Virus record (IMG/VR): IMGVR_UViG_3300028864_000064
Coordinates: 1-34,298 of that record
DNA from: a virus
Strand: one strand, 5' to 3'
Length of the DNA: 34,298 bases
Part shown: in pieces, positions 1-7,065 of the stretch
How positions within the stretch are numbered: position 1 is the stretch's first letter
How the letters are laid out: each line of letters begins with the position of its first letter
The notes under the pieces: model-generated
What the model was told of the DNA's origin: nothing
The model's database searches: none
What the model saw: only the letters and a program-made list of their open reading frames with translations
Translations under genes and position numbers: made by a program

Positions 1-109
1 TGGGAGCGTTATTATTATAATAAGGGAATCCCATCTGCTTAAAAAGTGCGGTGGCAACCTTTTCAGCCTTACCTTCAGCTTTTTTTGCAAAATAACTCTT
101 TACTCCCAT
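1..109 (-). CDS. probable phage portal protein, N-terminal fragment
   Basis: The first 36 codons of a minus-strand gene run off the left edge. The frame opens MGVKSYFAKKAEG and is lysine- and alanine-rich. Its ATG shares one base with the stop of the gene upstream (TAATG), so the two are translationally coupled. In lambda-type head modules the order is terminase, gpW, portal, and this frame is in the portal position. That position is the main reason for the call; the fragment is too short for domain recognition. Confidence 0.4.
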   Translation of the reverse strand, partial: MGVKSYFAKKAEGKAEKVATALFKQMGFPYYNNNAP

Positions 110-414
110 TACCAATATCTCTTAACTAATGTATTTGCGTCCCTTAAAATAGTTGCTCGTCCTGTTGCTCTATTGATTAATCTTTCTCGAATAGCTTCAT
201 ACATGATGATTGATTTTGTTATCTCAGTAATTGAGGTGTAAGTTGTATTTATCTGACTTTGACCATCATTAAACTGATACCCTGAAATCTCACCATTGCT
301 TGCAGCATTCAATGAGCACATTTCTAAAGCCTCGATAACAGCCGTTAATCTATTAATCCTCGCTTCCACATCGGGAGCAGCACCTATATACGCAGCAGGG
401 TTATCGTAGAACAT
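109..414 (-). CDS. gpW-like head-tail joining protein
   Basis: A 101-residue protein with a central helix-rich segment (ARINRLTAVIEALE) and a basic C-terminus (RATILRDANTLVKRYW). In lambda-type phages a small helical protein of this kind lies between the large terminase and the portal gene and completes the head before the tail joins. Here the terminase lies upstream, although plus-strand genes interrupt the two, and the presumed portal starts inside its stop codon. Size, position and coupling support a head-completion role. The sequence match to gpW itself is weak by eye. Confidence 0.45.
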   Translation of the reverse strand: MFYDNPAAYIGAAPDVEARINRLTAVIEALEMCSLNAASNGEISGYQFNDGQSQINTTYTSITEITKSIIMYEAIRERLINRATGRATILRDANTLVKRYW

Positions 415-428
415 AAAATTATTTTCGA

Positions 429-436
429 CAAATATA
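429..436 (-). promoter_or_regulatory. candidate -7 element for the gpW-portal transcript
   Basis: The minus strand reads TATATTTG, matching the Bacteroidota -7 consensus TAnnTTTG, 15 bases before the gpW-like start. I see no clear TTTG at -33, so this is weaker than the plus-strand promoter beside it. It could restart late transcription downstream of the inserted plus-strand cassette. Confidence 0.35.
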
Positions 437-447
437 TTACTTTTTGC

Positions 448-478
448 ATTGTCATATAAAAATAAATTTATACATTTG
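448..478 (+). promoter_or_regulatory. Bacteroidota-type promoter for the 505-1429 cassette
   Basis: ATTG at 448-451, a 19-base spacer, then TACATTTG at 471-478, which fits TAnnTTTG. It lies 27 bases before the first gene of the three-gene plus-strand cassette. That cassette is antisense to the flanking late genes, so it needs a promoter of its own. Confidence 0.65.
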
Positions 479-504
479 CAACATAAAACGCAAAACGTAA
501 ATTT

Positions 505-741
505 ATGAAAGAAGAAAAATTCATTGCAGTAGACGAAAAGACCACATTTGACGGTGTAAAAATTCAGTGTAAATTAGTTACTAACGAGAGTGTAAGACCG
601 TGTACAATCTGCTTATTAGCCAAAAAGTGTACCGAAAAACATTTGTTTAGAGTCATGTGTTTTGGCAAATTCAGGAAAGACAAAAAGTGTGTGTATTTTG
701 GAAAGCAGGACAAATATGAACATGACCGTTCATTAAACTAA
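505..741 (+). CDS. small cysteine-rich hypothetical protein
   Basis: A 78-residue charged protein with cysteines in CTICLLAKKC and further cysteines near residues 52 and 62, so metal binding is possible. I do not recognise a family. It is the first gene of a plus-strand cassette set between the minus-strand terminase and gpW genes, and a good promoter lies just upstream. This arrangement is typical of a moron (accessory gene expressed from a prophage), but no function can be read from the sequence. Confidence 0.6.
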   Translation: MKEEKFIAVDEKTTFDGVKIQCKLVTNESVRPCTICLLAKKCTEKHLFRVMCFGKFRKDKKCVYFGKQDKYEHDRSLN

Positions 742-750
742 TACTGCTCT

Positions 751-915
751 ATGAATTATACCGTAAAAGAGTATGCGCAGGCTTTCCCGATTTGTGGTGT
801 AGTAAAATCAACCGATACAATACTTCGGATGATAAAGAATAACCAACTTCCCAGCAATCATATTGTGAAAAACGGAGGTAAACAGTATTTTATTGAAGTA
901 ATTGAAAAAAAATAA
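751..915 (+). CDS. small helix-turn-helix (excisionase/MerR-like) protein
   Basis: A 54-residue frame starting MNYTVKEYAQAFP, with a middle TILRMIKNNQLPSNHIV and an ending GKQYFIEVIEKK. The pattern 'V.EYA......ST..LR.IK.G.LP...' followed by 'GG..YFIE' is that of small winged-helix DNA-binding proteins of the excisionase/HTH_17 type. The gene lies 9 bases after the previous stop, and its own stop overlaps the spacer to the next start by one base. It could regulate the cassette or a lysogeny function off-window. Confidence 0.55.
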   Translation: MNYTVKEYAQAFPICGVVKSTDTILRMIKNNQLPSNHIVKNGGKQYFIEVIEKK

Positions 916-916
916 A

Positions 917-1429
917 ATGACAAACCAAGATGTATTTAAAATTTTACTTTGCTCGTATGGTTACGATAGAAATATAAAAATCGAAACATATAGAGGTGAC
1001 GAAGGATTTCTAGGATATGATATTTCTGCCGAAAATAAAGAGGGAGATTATTATCATGAAGTTAGCTGTGAAGATTTCATGTTTCAGATTTATGAGATTC
1101 TGAGTTACATGAAAGAACACAATGCATCATTTAAAAGTGATTGGTGGAGTATTCCAATAAAATATGTACGTGACGAAGAAAACAGAAACTATCTAACTAC
1201 AGAATGGGATAAACGTGATAGTTACAATCAAAAATGGAGTATTGCTTATAAGCCTATCGAAGAATGGCACAAAAAAAATAATCCATGCCCTACATGTACA
1301 ATAAATAAAAAAGACCATTGGGACGATATTCATTATAATTGCGAATTAAATCATACACATCAGTGTAAAATAATGATAGAGCATTATGAGAAAAAGGGTG
1401 AAATGATGAGGCAGATAAAAATTGAATAG
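917..1429 (+). CDS. hypothetical protein with C-terminal Cys/His cluster
   Basis: About 170 residues from the ATG at 917; an in-frame TTG at 902 is less likely because it lies inside the previous gene. The N-terminal two thirds is acidic and aromatic. The C-terminus has CPTC, then a cysteine and an H-T-H-Q-C cluster, suggesting a zinc site. The stop is 1 base from the terminase stop on the other strand, with no terminator between the convergent genes. I do not recognise a family. Confidence 0.55.
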   Translation: MTNQDVFKILLCSYGYDRNIKIETYRGDEGFLGYDISAENKEGDYYHEVSCEDFMFQIYEILSYMKEHNASFKSDWWSIPIKYVRDEENRNYLTTEWDKRDSYNQKWSIAYKPIEEWHKKNNPCPTCTINKKDHWDDIHYNCELNHTHQCKIMIEHYEKKGEMMRQIKIE

Positions 1430-1430
1430 T

Positions 1431-4400
1431 TCATTGTATCAGTTCGCAAAATTCCAACCAAGTAATAGTTTTTCCGATTGATTTTGAAACTGTCTTAACA
1501 AAAATATCGCGCAAAGCCATATTGTAAACCCGACAATTGCCAGCTACAAAAGTTTTATTATCTCGTCTTAATATTAAAGTTCCATTTGGAACAGTAGCGC
1601 AGTAAACCATATCATCATAGTGCATCTCATTAATAAGGGATGCACTTTTTGTATCGTTATTTTTTCTTAGTCCCGCTACTTTTCTTTTATTAAATGAAAT
1701 ATGATGCTGCATAACCATATTTTCAGTCAATCTGTTTATATTACACTTGGGAGGAATAAAGCTTCTCATAGTAGTTTGAAATCCTACTAATACAGCAAGA
1801 TATTGCATATCATCTGCTAATTGTTTGCTTGTTGTATAATATTTAGTATGTCCATCTTTTTTATTGACATATCCGTCTCCTAATACTGCATATTTCAAAA
1901 ATTCTTCAATGACTTCCTTACTTTGAATTTTTAACCAGCTAGGAACTTTTTTTGTATAGCAAGTGCTGCCGCAATTTTCAAGTTCTAAATATAACTGCTT
2001 TTGAGTTATCACAAAATTGTAATTTTCGTGCTCTCCTTTAGATTTACACTCATTAAAATTAAATGGTAATTGTTCGATTATCATTTTCATTTTATCATAT
2101 TTCTGCCCTTTGTTCTGATTTATTTGCACTCTATGAGAAAAACTACCTCTTTTTTCTTGGTAATTTTTAGAGCGACTGCCCTCTGAAATATACAACCCTA
2201 AAAACGCAGCCCATATTTTAGATGGGATTCTCTTTTCATCTGCAATTAAATTCCCAAATTTATTTTTTAATTCAGGAATAACATAAAACTCATTTCCTGC
2301 TCGATTTATTTCTCCGGTCATTAATAGATTATCTGTTATTTTTAAGTCTTTCGCCAATACGATTTCGGGAGTTTGTGACATCTTACCACTATATTTCCTA
2401 TGAGCCACCATCCTATGCGTAGGAGTAACAACAATGCTTGTTTTATTCCCTTGAATAGAAATCATATTTCCGGTATATTGTTTGCTTATAAGACAGCTTG
2501 GAGTTTGAAATTCAATACTACTTGTATCTAAATTTACAGTCCCTAATTTACAATTTTCTGATAAGTCTTTAAATAACATCCACCCATTTTCTGTCATTAC
2601 CTCAGTATGCTTATCGAAACAGTCCCAAAAGTGATTTTTTGACTGTTGGGTTTTCTTTTCCCACATGTAGGCTATTTCTATGCCAGTAGCCGAAACGATT
2701 GGTTTTCTTTGTTCTCCTTCGTATTGCTCGAAGTATCTGTAATCATACTTTCCATCTGATGGACTAGGATAATTCATAAATCCAGCAGGTTGATTATACC
2801 CTTTTGAATATTTTAACTTCATAAATTCGGATAATGTGTCTTTTATTTGGTTTGATTGTACCAAATAAAGCCCTACACGTTCCCGTGATTCCTTAAAACA
2901 AGGCGTATCTGCTGAGACGTTTCTCTTTTTTTCTTCACTATCACCTTTTAATCCGACAAGATTAATACCCGTAATTTCTAAATCAATGTACTGATAAGCT
3001 ATTTGTGTGAAATAACCTGTATCAATACCGGCAATAGCTATTCTTAGAATCTCACCATCTTGTGTTATGTACTCTTTTTTGATTATCTTAGTTAGGTCTG
3101 TCCAAACTGAATTCTCTGAACCGTGAGTGTAGCTTTTAATTTCTCTTTGTTCTTTTGAAATACCACGCTGAAAAGAACCGATACTTCCGGCATCGATAGA
3201 ATAAGTACTTCCGTTCATTGAGTGCGCTAAAACCTCGTAGTCAATACGAGCGTCGTCTTCTGTACCGTTCAAATCACATGCACAAGTAAGAAGTATTATT
3301 TTACCATTTCCATCGGTTACAGAGATATTAGTAGGTATAGTACATATTTCGTAATCCCTTAAATTTCGAGATATTAAAGAGGAGTTAATTTCTTTCTTTC
3401 GCTCTTCGTAAGTTAAACCAAGAACAAGATTATTAAAAACTTGAAGCTCTCTTTCTCGTACCTGCCCGCCTTGTGGAAATATCTTTAACCATTGGCGTGC
3501 GTGGTGTGTCCAGTCGAAGAATCCGGGTGGAGAGTATAACCCTGATATGTGATAGCTTTTCCAGTCTGGGCGTGAAGGAGTTCCTGTAGGTTTCCAAATA
3601 CCATTGTTAAGCATTTCCCTTTTGTGTTTTTCGGTGAAAAATTCTTTACATTCTGGGCAAACGTAACCAACCGAGTTTTCAATCAAGTTATTATTTGAAT
3701 CTTTTTCAAATACAACCCCTGCATGAATCTTTTCTTCACCTTCTATCTTAGCGTACCACTCATAACGAATATAAGCGCCACAGCAAGGACATGGCATAAA
3801 ATAGTATCTTTGGTCTCCCTGATAGAATGCTGGCTCAATAACAGACGTTTGTTTTATCTCTGGGGTTGAGATGAAACATATTTTCATCTTATCTTTGAAA
3901 GAGTTAAAACGCATCATTAAAAGAGATGCAATATCACCAGCTTGTTTTTCTGAACGTGTGGCAGCTTCGAAGTCATCAAAGAAACCATACTGGAAGGAGT
4001 TTTGTTTAACTTTATCAACCGCCTTTATAGACTGAGCCATTAATGATCCACCGGGGAACTCTTTTAAGGTGTCGGTATCTCCAGTCTTAAGATTCTTTTT
4101 TTTGATTGTATTTGGTCGGATAAGATAGCGAAGCCCAGAGTTGGCTAACATTTGGTCTATCTTTTTTGACATAGCGGTTTTAACCAAAGTTTCATCCGCT
4201 GCGGTTAAAATGATATTTCCGGGATGATTCTTTATAATGTAACCTATTCCTGACTCTATAAAGTTAGTTGATTTTCCAATTTGAGCACCGCCCATGATAG
4301 TAATTATTCGGGTTGGGTCATCGGGGGAAAGTCTGTTAAGCGGCTCTTTCCAATATGGGAAACGATCTAATGAAGCTCTACCGGGGAAAGCTGTAACTTC

Positions 4401-4496
4401 TGACGTTAAAACCCTATACTTTGCAGCCCACTCAGATGGAAGTTCAGTGGTTATTTGGGAGTCGAATAGTTCTGCAAGTTCATCGAGTTGAGTCAT
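1431..4496 (-). CDS. terL: terminase large subunit (GpA family) with inserted intein
   Basis: This is the motor that cuts and pumps DNA into the prohead. The ATPase domain has Walker A GGAQIGKST at residues 69-77 and an acidic Walker B segment (FFDDFEAA, about 172-179). Two CxxC pairs follow (MPCPCCG; CPECKEFF). The nuclease domain is interrupted by a 362-residue intein at residues 626-987. The flanking exteins join as NHFWD-CRVYNMALRDI, a typical GpA C-terminal motif. Without the intein the protein is 659 residues, close to normal GpA length. The start follows the small-subunit stop by 1 base. Activity requires the intein to splice. Confidence 0.92.
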   Translation of the reverse strand: MTQLDELAELFDSQITTELPSEWAAKYRVLTSEVTAFPGRASLDRFPYWKEPLNRLSPDDPTRIITIMGGAQIGKSTNFIESGIGYIIKNHPGNIILTAADETLVKTAMSKKIDQMLANSGLRYLIRPNTIKKKNLKTGDTDTLKEFPGGSLMAQSIKAVDKVKQNSFQYGFFDDFEAATRSEKQAGDIASLLMMRFNSFKDKMKICFISTPEIKQTSVIEPAFYQGDQRYYFMPCPCCGAYIRYEWYAKIEGEEKIHAGVVFEKDSNNNLIENSVGYVCPECKEFFTEKHKREMLNNGIWKPTGTPSRPDWKSYHISGLYSPPGFFDWTHHARQWLKIFPQGGQVRERELQVFNNLVLGLTYEERKKEINSSLISRNLRDYEICTIPTNISVTDGNGKIILLTCACDLNGTEDDARIDYEVLAHSMNGSTYSIDAGSIGSFQRGISKEQREIKSYTHGSENSVWTDLTKIIKKEYITQDGEILRIAIAGIDTGYFTQIAYQYIDLEITGINLVGLKGDSEEKKRNVSADTPCFKESRERVGLYLVQSNQIKDTLSEFMKLKYSKGYNQPAGFMNYPSPSDGKYDYRYFEQYEGEQRKPIVSATGIEIAYMWEKKTQQSKNHFWDCFDKHTEVMTENGWMLFKDLSENCKLGTVNLDTSSIEFQTPSCLISKQYTGNMISIQGNKTSIVVTPTHRMVAHRKYSGKMSQTPEIVLAKDLKITDNLLMTGEINRAGNEFYVIPELKNKFGNLIADEKRIPSKIWAAFLGLYISEGSRSKNYQEKRGSFSHRVQINQNKGQKYDKMKMIIEQLPFNFNECKSKGEHENYNFVITQKQLYLELENCGSTCYTKKVPSWLKIQSKEVIEEFLKYAVLGDGYVNKKDGHTKYYTTSKQLADDMQYLAVLVGFQTTMRSFIPPKCNINRLTENMVMQHHISFNKRKVAGLRKNNDTKSASLINEMHYDDMVYCATVPNGTLILRRDNKTFVAGNCRVYNMALRDIFVKTVSKSIGKTITWLEFCELIQ
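1536..2621 (-). other. intein with LAGLIDADG homing endonuclease inside terL
   Basis: An in-frame protein-splicing element of 362 residues. It begins with Cys1 (CFDKHTEVMTENGW, block A). It carries a block B TPTHRM, and two LAGLIDADG-type motifs (FLGLYISEGS and YAVLGDGYV) that mark a homing endonuclease. It ends NGTLILRRDNKTFVAGN before the +1 Cys. The usual penultimate His is Gly here (G-N-C), a known but less common variant. It sits in the conserved nuclease segment of the terminase, where inteins and introns are favoured because the target site is invariant. Boundaries were set from the extein fit. Confidence 0.9.
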
Positions 4497-4497
4497 A

Positions 4498-5067
4498 TTA
4501 CTTAATCAAAGATAATGAATCAGATATGCTATTTTCTACTGCAAATTTAGCTTCCATTACGGCTCGGCTGCTTGCTTCATTGGCTATATCGGTAAGTCTT
4601 GAAAGCGCAGAAGTAAGTACAGAGTTTTCAACGCCTAATGAATTTAACGTATCCCTTAGTAGTTGGTCTGTTTGTTGAACGAATGCAGATTTATATCTCA
4701 TGATTACCTCCTGAGTAAATCTACCAACCACATCGGTAGAAACTAACTTTCCACTTATCTTTTCATTCCTTAATTTTGCAAATTTAGCATCTTCAATGGC
4801 TTTTTTAAGCTTAGCCTGAGATAGACTTGCGTACTCGTTTACTTCTTTTTCGGTATTATTTGTGCTTTCTTTTAATATTGGTTCGCTTGTAACTGTTCCA
4901 TCTTCTGATTGTGTGATTTTACGCTGAGAAAGAAAAAAAACGTTTGTTTCATTTTCATCGTCAATCATTCCGTTTTGTATAAACAGCTTCCCTCTTTTGC
5001 CCCAAGTGTTTATGTTTTGAGGTTTTACACCAAGACGTTTTGCAAACTCACCAACTTTCTGAATCAT
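4498..5067 (-). CDS. terS: terminase small subunit-like DNA-binding protein
   Basis: A 189-residue protein from the ATG at 5067; upstream in-frame codons lack coding character. The N-terminus (MIQKVGEFAKRLGVKPQNINTW) is a helix-turn-helix. The middle is a charged helical stretch (SQAKLKKAIEDAKFAKLRNEKISGKLV), and the C-terminus is helical. Small terminases recognise the packaging site, oligomerise and load the large subunit. Position directly upstream of terL, with a 1-base gap, supports the role. The same fold order also fits Nu1-like proteins. Confidence 0.75.
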   Translation of the reverse strand: MIQKVGEFAKRLGVKPQNINTWGKRGKLFIQNGMIDDENETNVFFLSQRKITQSEDGTVTSEPILKESTNNTEKEVNEYASLSQAKLKKAIEDAKFAKLRNEKISGKLVSTDVVGRFTQEVIMRYKSAFVQQTDQLLRDTLNSLGVENSVLTSALSRLTDIANEASSRAVMEAKFAVENSISDSLSLIK

Positions 5068-5096
5068 AATTATTTTTGCTAATTTCAACACAAAGA

Positions 5097-5272
5097 TAAC
5101 ACAAAACATTCAAAGCGTAACACAAGTAACACAAAAGCAAATTTTGGATAATATATAGAACAATCGGTGTTGCAACGCATTGCCCTAATACACAACAAGT
5201 TGCCACAGTACCTTTGTTAATCTTAACTATTATATTTAACAGTAAACAGTGTGTTACTTGTGCGTTACTTGT
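5097..5272. repeat. short direct and inverted repeats upstream of terS
   Basis: TAACACAA occurs at 5097-5104, 5118-5125 and 5127-5134. ACAAGTAAC at 5122-5130 recurs as its reverse complement GTTACTTGT at 5253-5261 and 5264-5272. The array fills the gap between terS and the next gene. Clusters of short repeats beside a small-terminase gene can be the packaging (cos/pac) recognition site or an operator; the sequence alone does not decide. Confidence 0.45.
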
Positions 5273-5651
5273 CATCATAATAATGCGTTCTCTTGTTGTT
5301 GTATGTTGTATGTTCTTGACAAACATCCTGCCCTGATATGCTTACTACATCTTTTATTAGTTCTTTAGCAACATAGATATAATAAGTTTCTTTCTTCGTG
5401 TATTTATTTATCTGCTCAGAGTATCTTAGCTGCATTATATCTTCTTTTACAATTTCTTTAGCCAATAGTAAAGCAATAGTTTCTTTAGTTTGCTCTATTG
5501 GTTGAATATAGTTGCCTGTAGGTACTGCAATAGATACGCATATACGGTGCATAGTATATCTGTCAGTTATTCCGCTACCTTGCTGTATGTATTGCCTCGC
5601 CATTGGTTTTGGATAACTCCAACGACTTATTAACTCCTTTATAAATTTCAT
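5265..5651 (-). CDS. hypothetical protein
   Basis: A 128-residue basic protein (MKFIKELISRWSYPKP) with no membrane segment and no motif I recognise. Its ATG overlaps the stop of the upstream 77-residue gene by 4 bases (ATGA), so the two are co-translated. It lies in the minus-strand run leading to the terminase. The last codons overlap the repeat array upstream of terS. Confidence 0.55.
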   Translation of the reverse strand: MKFIKELISRWSYPKPMARQYIQQGSGITDRYTMHRICVSIAVPTGNYIQPIEQTKETIALLLAKEIVKEDIMQLRYSEQINKYTKKETYYIYVAKELIKDVVSISGQDVCQEHTTYNNKRTHYYDDK

Positions 5652-5881
5652 ATAAATCGACTACAAATGTTAGATAATAAATCAATTTCTTTCTTTAGCT
5701 TCTTAAGCGTGTGTTTGCGTCCTTTGTCAACACCTTTTGAGTTAAATAATCTCATGTACCTTACTTTCTTTTTTGATAGCTCAGATACGAGTATATGACT
5801 TATAGCGGATAGCTCTTCAATAGGAATAACAAGCACTTCTGTTAGTTCTCTGTTGTTATTGAAATCATGTGACCAGTTCAT
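5648..5881 (-). CDS. hypothetical protein
   Basis: 77 residues, acidic at the N-terminus (MNWSHDFNNNRELTEVLVIP) and strongly basic in the middle (SKKKVRYMRLFNSKGVDKGR). It is predicted soluble, without a family I recognise. It overlaps the next gene by 4 bases. The basic, helical C-terminal half could bind nucleic acid, but that is inference. Confidence 0.5.
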   Translation of the reverse strand: MNWSHDFNNNRELTEVLVIPIEELSAISHILVSELSKKKVRYMRLFNSKGVDKGRKHTLKKLKKEIDLLSNICSRFI

Positions 5882-5886
5882 TGTGT

Positions 5887-6114
5887 TTATTTTAAGTATT
5901 TAAAAAGTTCGGTTGAATCATTACTAAATCTTGTTTTATCAAATTTAAGGCTATCTTGATATGCTTTTACGCCATCCAAATATCCAGCCTTATAAATCGA
6001 TTCGTCAAGCTCAATATGTACTTTTTGCAGTTCTTTGTGTGTTTCGTAGTTTATTTCCATCGCAATACAAAGAGCGAAAATAATACTAATTAAAAATGCT
6101 GTTGTATATTTCAT
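5887..6114 (-). CDS. small membrane-anchored protein
   Basis: 75 residues from the ATG at 6114. A hydrophobic segment (TTAFLISIIFALCIAM) lies directly after MKY and is followed by a charged, soluble tail (YETHKELQKVHIELDESIY). This fits a type II anchor with a small domain outside the membrane. A longer frame starting at 6174 would overlap the upstream gene and is less likely. No family is recognised. Confidence 0.5.
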   Translation of the reverse strand: MKYTTAFLISIIFALCIAMEINYETHKELQKVHIELDESIYKAGYLDGVKAYQDSLKFDKTRFSNDSTELFKYLK

Positions 6115-6148
6115 AATGTTTATTTTAAAGTTTATATTTTTGAATAAT

Positions 6149-6457
6149 TTACAAATCAAAATATCTATTGACATCGCATTCTAAAGCAAATTCTCTACAT
6201 TGCGAAATTAGGATTGTTTGCATTTTTCTATACCAGACATCATCGTCATACTTTTGATGGCAGCTGCGGCAGCCTATAATCAAATTTCTTGGCTCTGTGT
6301 AGTATTCAGGGAATATGCTTTTTGGCATTAAATGCATCAAATCATTTCCGTAATTTCCACATATCCGGCAAGTACATCCGCTTTCATCTATCAATGACTT
6401 TTTAATCTTTGACAAAATTAAGTTCTTTGATTGTTGCTTTTTAGAAATTCGTCTCAC
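6149..6457 (-). CDS. HNH endonuclease-like protein
   Basis: 102 residues with the zinc and catalytic layout of an HNH nuclease: CTCRICGNYG (first CxxC), DLMHLMPKS (His), EPRNLIIGC (Asn), and CRSCHQKYDDD (second CxxC with His). Phage HNH proteins encoded near the terminase often help packaging by nicking DNA; others act in recombination. The location four genes upstream of terS fits the packaging role. The N-terminus is very basic, as expected for DNA binding. Confidence 0.75.
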   Translation of the reverse strand: MRRISKKQQSKNLILSKIKKSLIDESGCTCRICGNYGNDLMHLMPKSIFPEYYTEPRNLIIGCRSCHQKYDDDVWYRKMQTILISQCREFALECDVNRYFDL

Positions 6458-6459
6458 TA

Positions 6460-6819
6460 TTATAGATTTATTTCAATTTCTTCTCCATTCAAAAAGAAAT
6501 ATAAATTTAACCATTCGTGTAAAAATTCAATTTTTGATATGTATGTTAAACTAATTGAATCCAATACGTACCAAAAATTATACTTTTGTTGAAAAGACAA
6601 TACAAACCTATCAATTGATAATTGATTTTCCGATTTAAACATTCCTTTGCACTTTAAAAGTATTTCTTCTGTTAGTGGAATAGGGGATGTTTCTTCGCCT
6701 TGGAAAAACCATATTTCTTTATGTGTACACCAAAATTTATTTGATTCTATTCTATTTACCGAAACAAACAAATCGTTTATTTTTAATAAATTTCCAATTC
6801 TTAATTCTTTTGCTTCCAT
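6460..6819 (-). CDS. conserved Bacteroidota phage protein (IGNL...IPLTEE family)
   Basis: 119 residues. It starts MEAKELRIGNLLKINDLF, has SPIPLTEEILLKCKGM in the middle, and ends with an LHEWLNLYFFLNGEEIEI segment. I recognise this pattern from many Bacteroidota phages and prophages, where it is always hypothetical. The N-terminal part resembles a small beta-barrel. It is the first gene downstream of the tmRNA terminator and has a TAAATTTG -7-like element at 6845-6838 just upstream of its start. Confidence 0.7.
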   Translation of the reverse strand: MEAKELRIGNLLKINDLFVSVNRIESNKFWCTHKEIWFFQGEETSPIPLTEEILLKCKGMFKSENQLSIDRFVLSFQQKYNFWYVLDSISLTYISKIEFLHEWLNLYFFLNGEEIEINL

Positions 6820-6854
6820 AACTATTTATTTTATCCACAAATTTACTCATTTTA

Positions 6855-6882
6855 AAAAGTAGGGGAGATTTTCGCACTCCCC
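6855..6882 (-). terminator. intrinsic terminator of the tmRNA gene
   Basis: On the minus strand GGGGAG (6882-6877), a 9-base loop, CTCCCC (6867-6862), then TACTTTTT. A 6-bp all-strong stem followed by a T-run is a Rho-independent terminator. It lies 10 bases after the tag stop codon, so it closes the coding piece of the tmRNA and may also be its last helix. Confidence 0.8.
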
Positions 6883-6892
6883 AAGTCTCGTC

Positions 6893-6940
6893 TTACACCG
6901 CCATTCTTAACGTTGGTCTAAAAAAGTTGATAGTTTTGCC
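6893..6940 (-). other. tmRNA tag reading frame
   Basis: The minus strand from GGC at 6940 reads GKTINFFRPTLRMAV and stops at TAA (6895-6893). The beginning resembles the B. subtilis tag (GKTNSF...), and the end is small and hydrophobic, as proteolysis tags are. The other plausible frame (AKLSTFLDQR) ends in Arg and is unlike known degrons. The tag follows the D-region by about 55 bases, with A-rich sequence just before the resume codon, as in other tmRNAs. Confidence 0.65.
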
Positions 6941-7003
6941 TTTTATAGCTTTTGAAATTCTATTTCTATCCTACTCTGTGTGCAATCAAAACCAAACACC
7001 CCC

Positions 7004-7065
7004 TTATGCTCTTTCGAGCGACCGTACTAAAGCGACGGGTTAGCTAACATGTAACTGGCACGATG
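7004..7065 (-). other. intervening segment of the permuted tmRNA
   Basis: 62 bases between discriminator A7066 and the first G of the coding piece (7003). In permuted tmRNAs this segment joins the mature 3' end to the mature 5' end and is cut out. It contains a tight GCTC-GAAA-GAGC hairpin just before the coding piece and the palindrome GTTAGCTAAC. No CCA is encoded, so the mature 3' end would need tRNA nucleotidyltransferase. Confidence 0.75.

Noticed and set aside
5048-5326. Cysteine-rich minus-strand frame across the terS upstream region
   Set aside because: It overlaps two better genes in another frame and covers the repeat cluster; its composition is unlike a protein.
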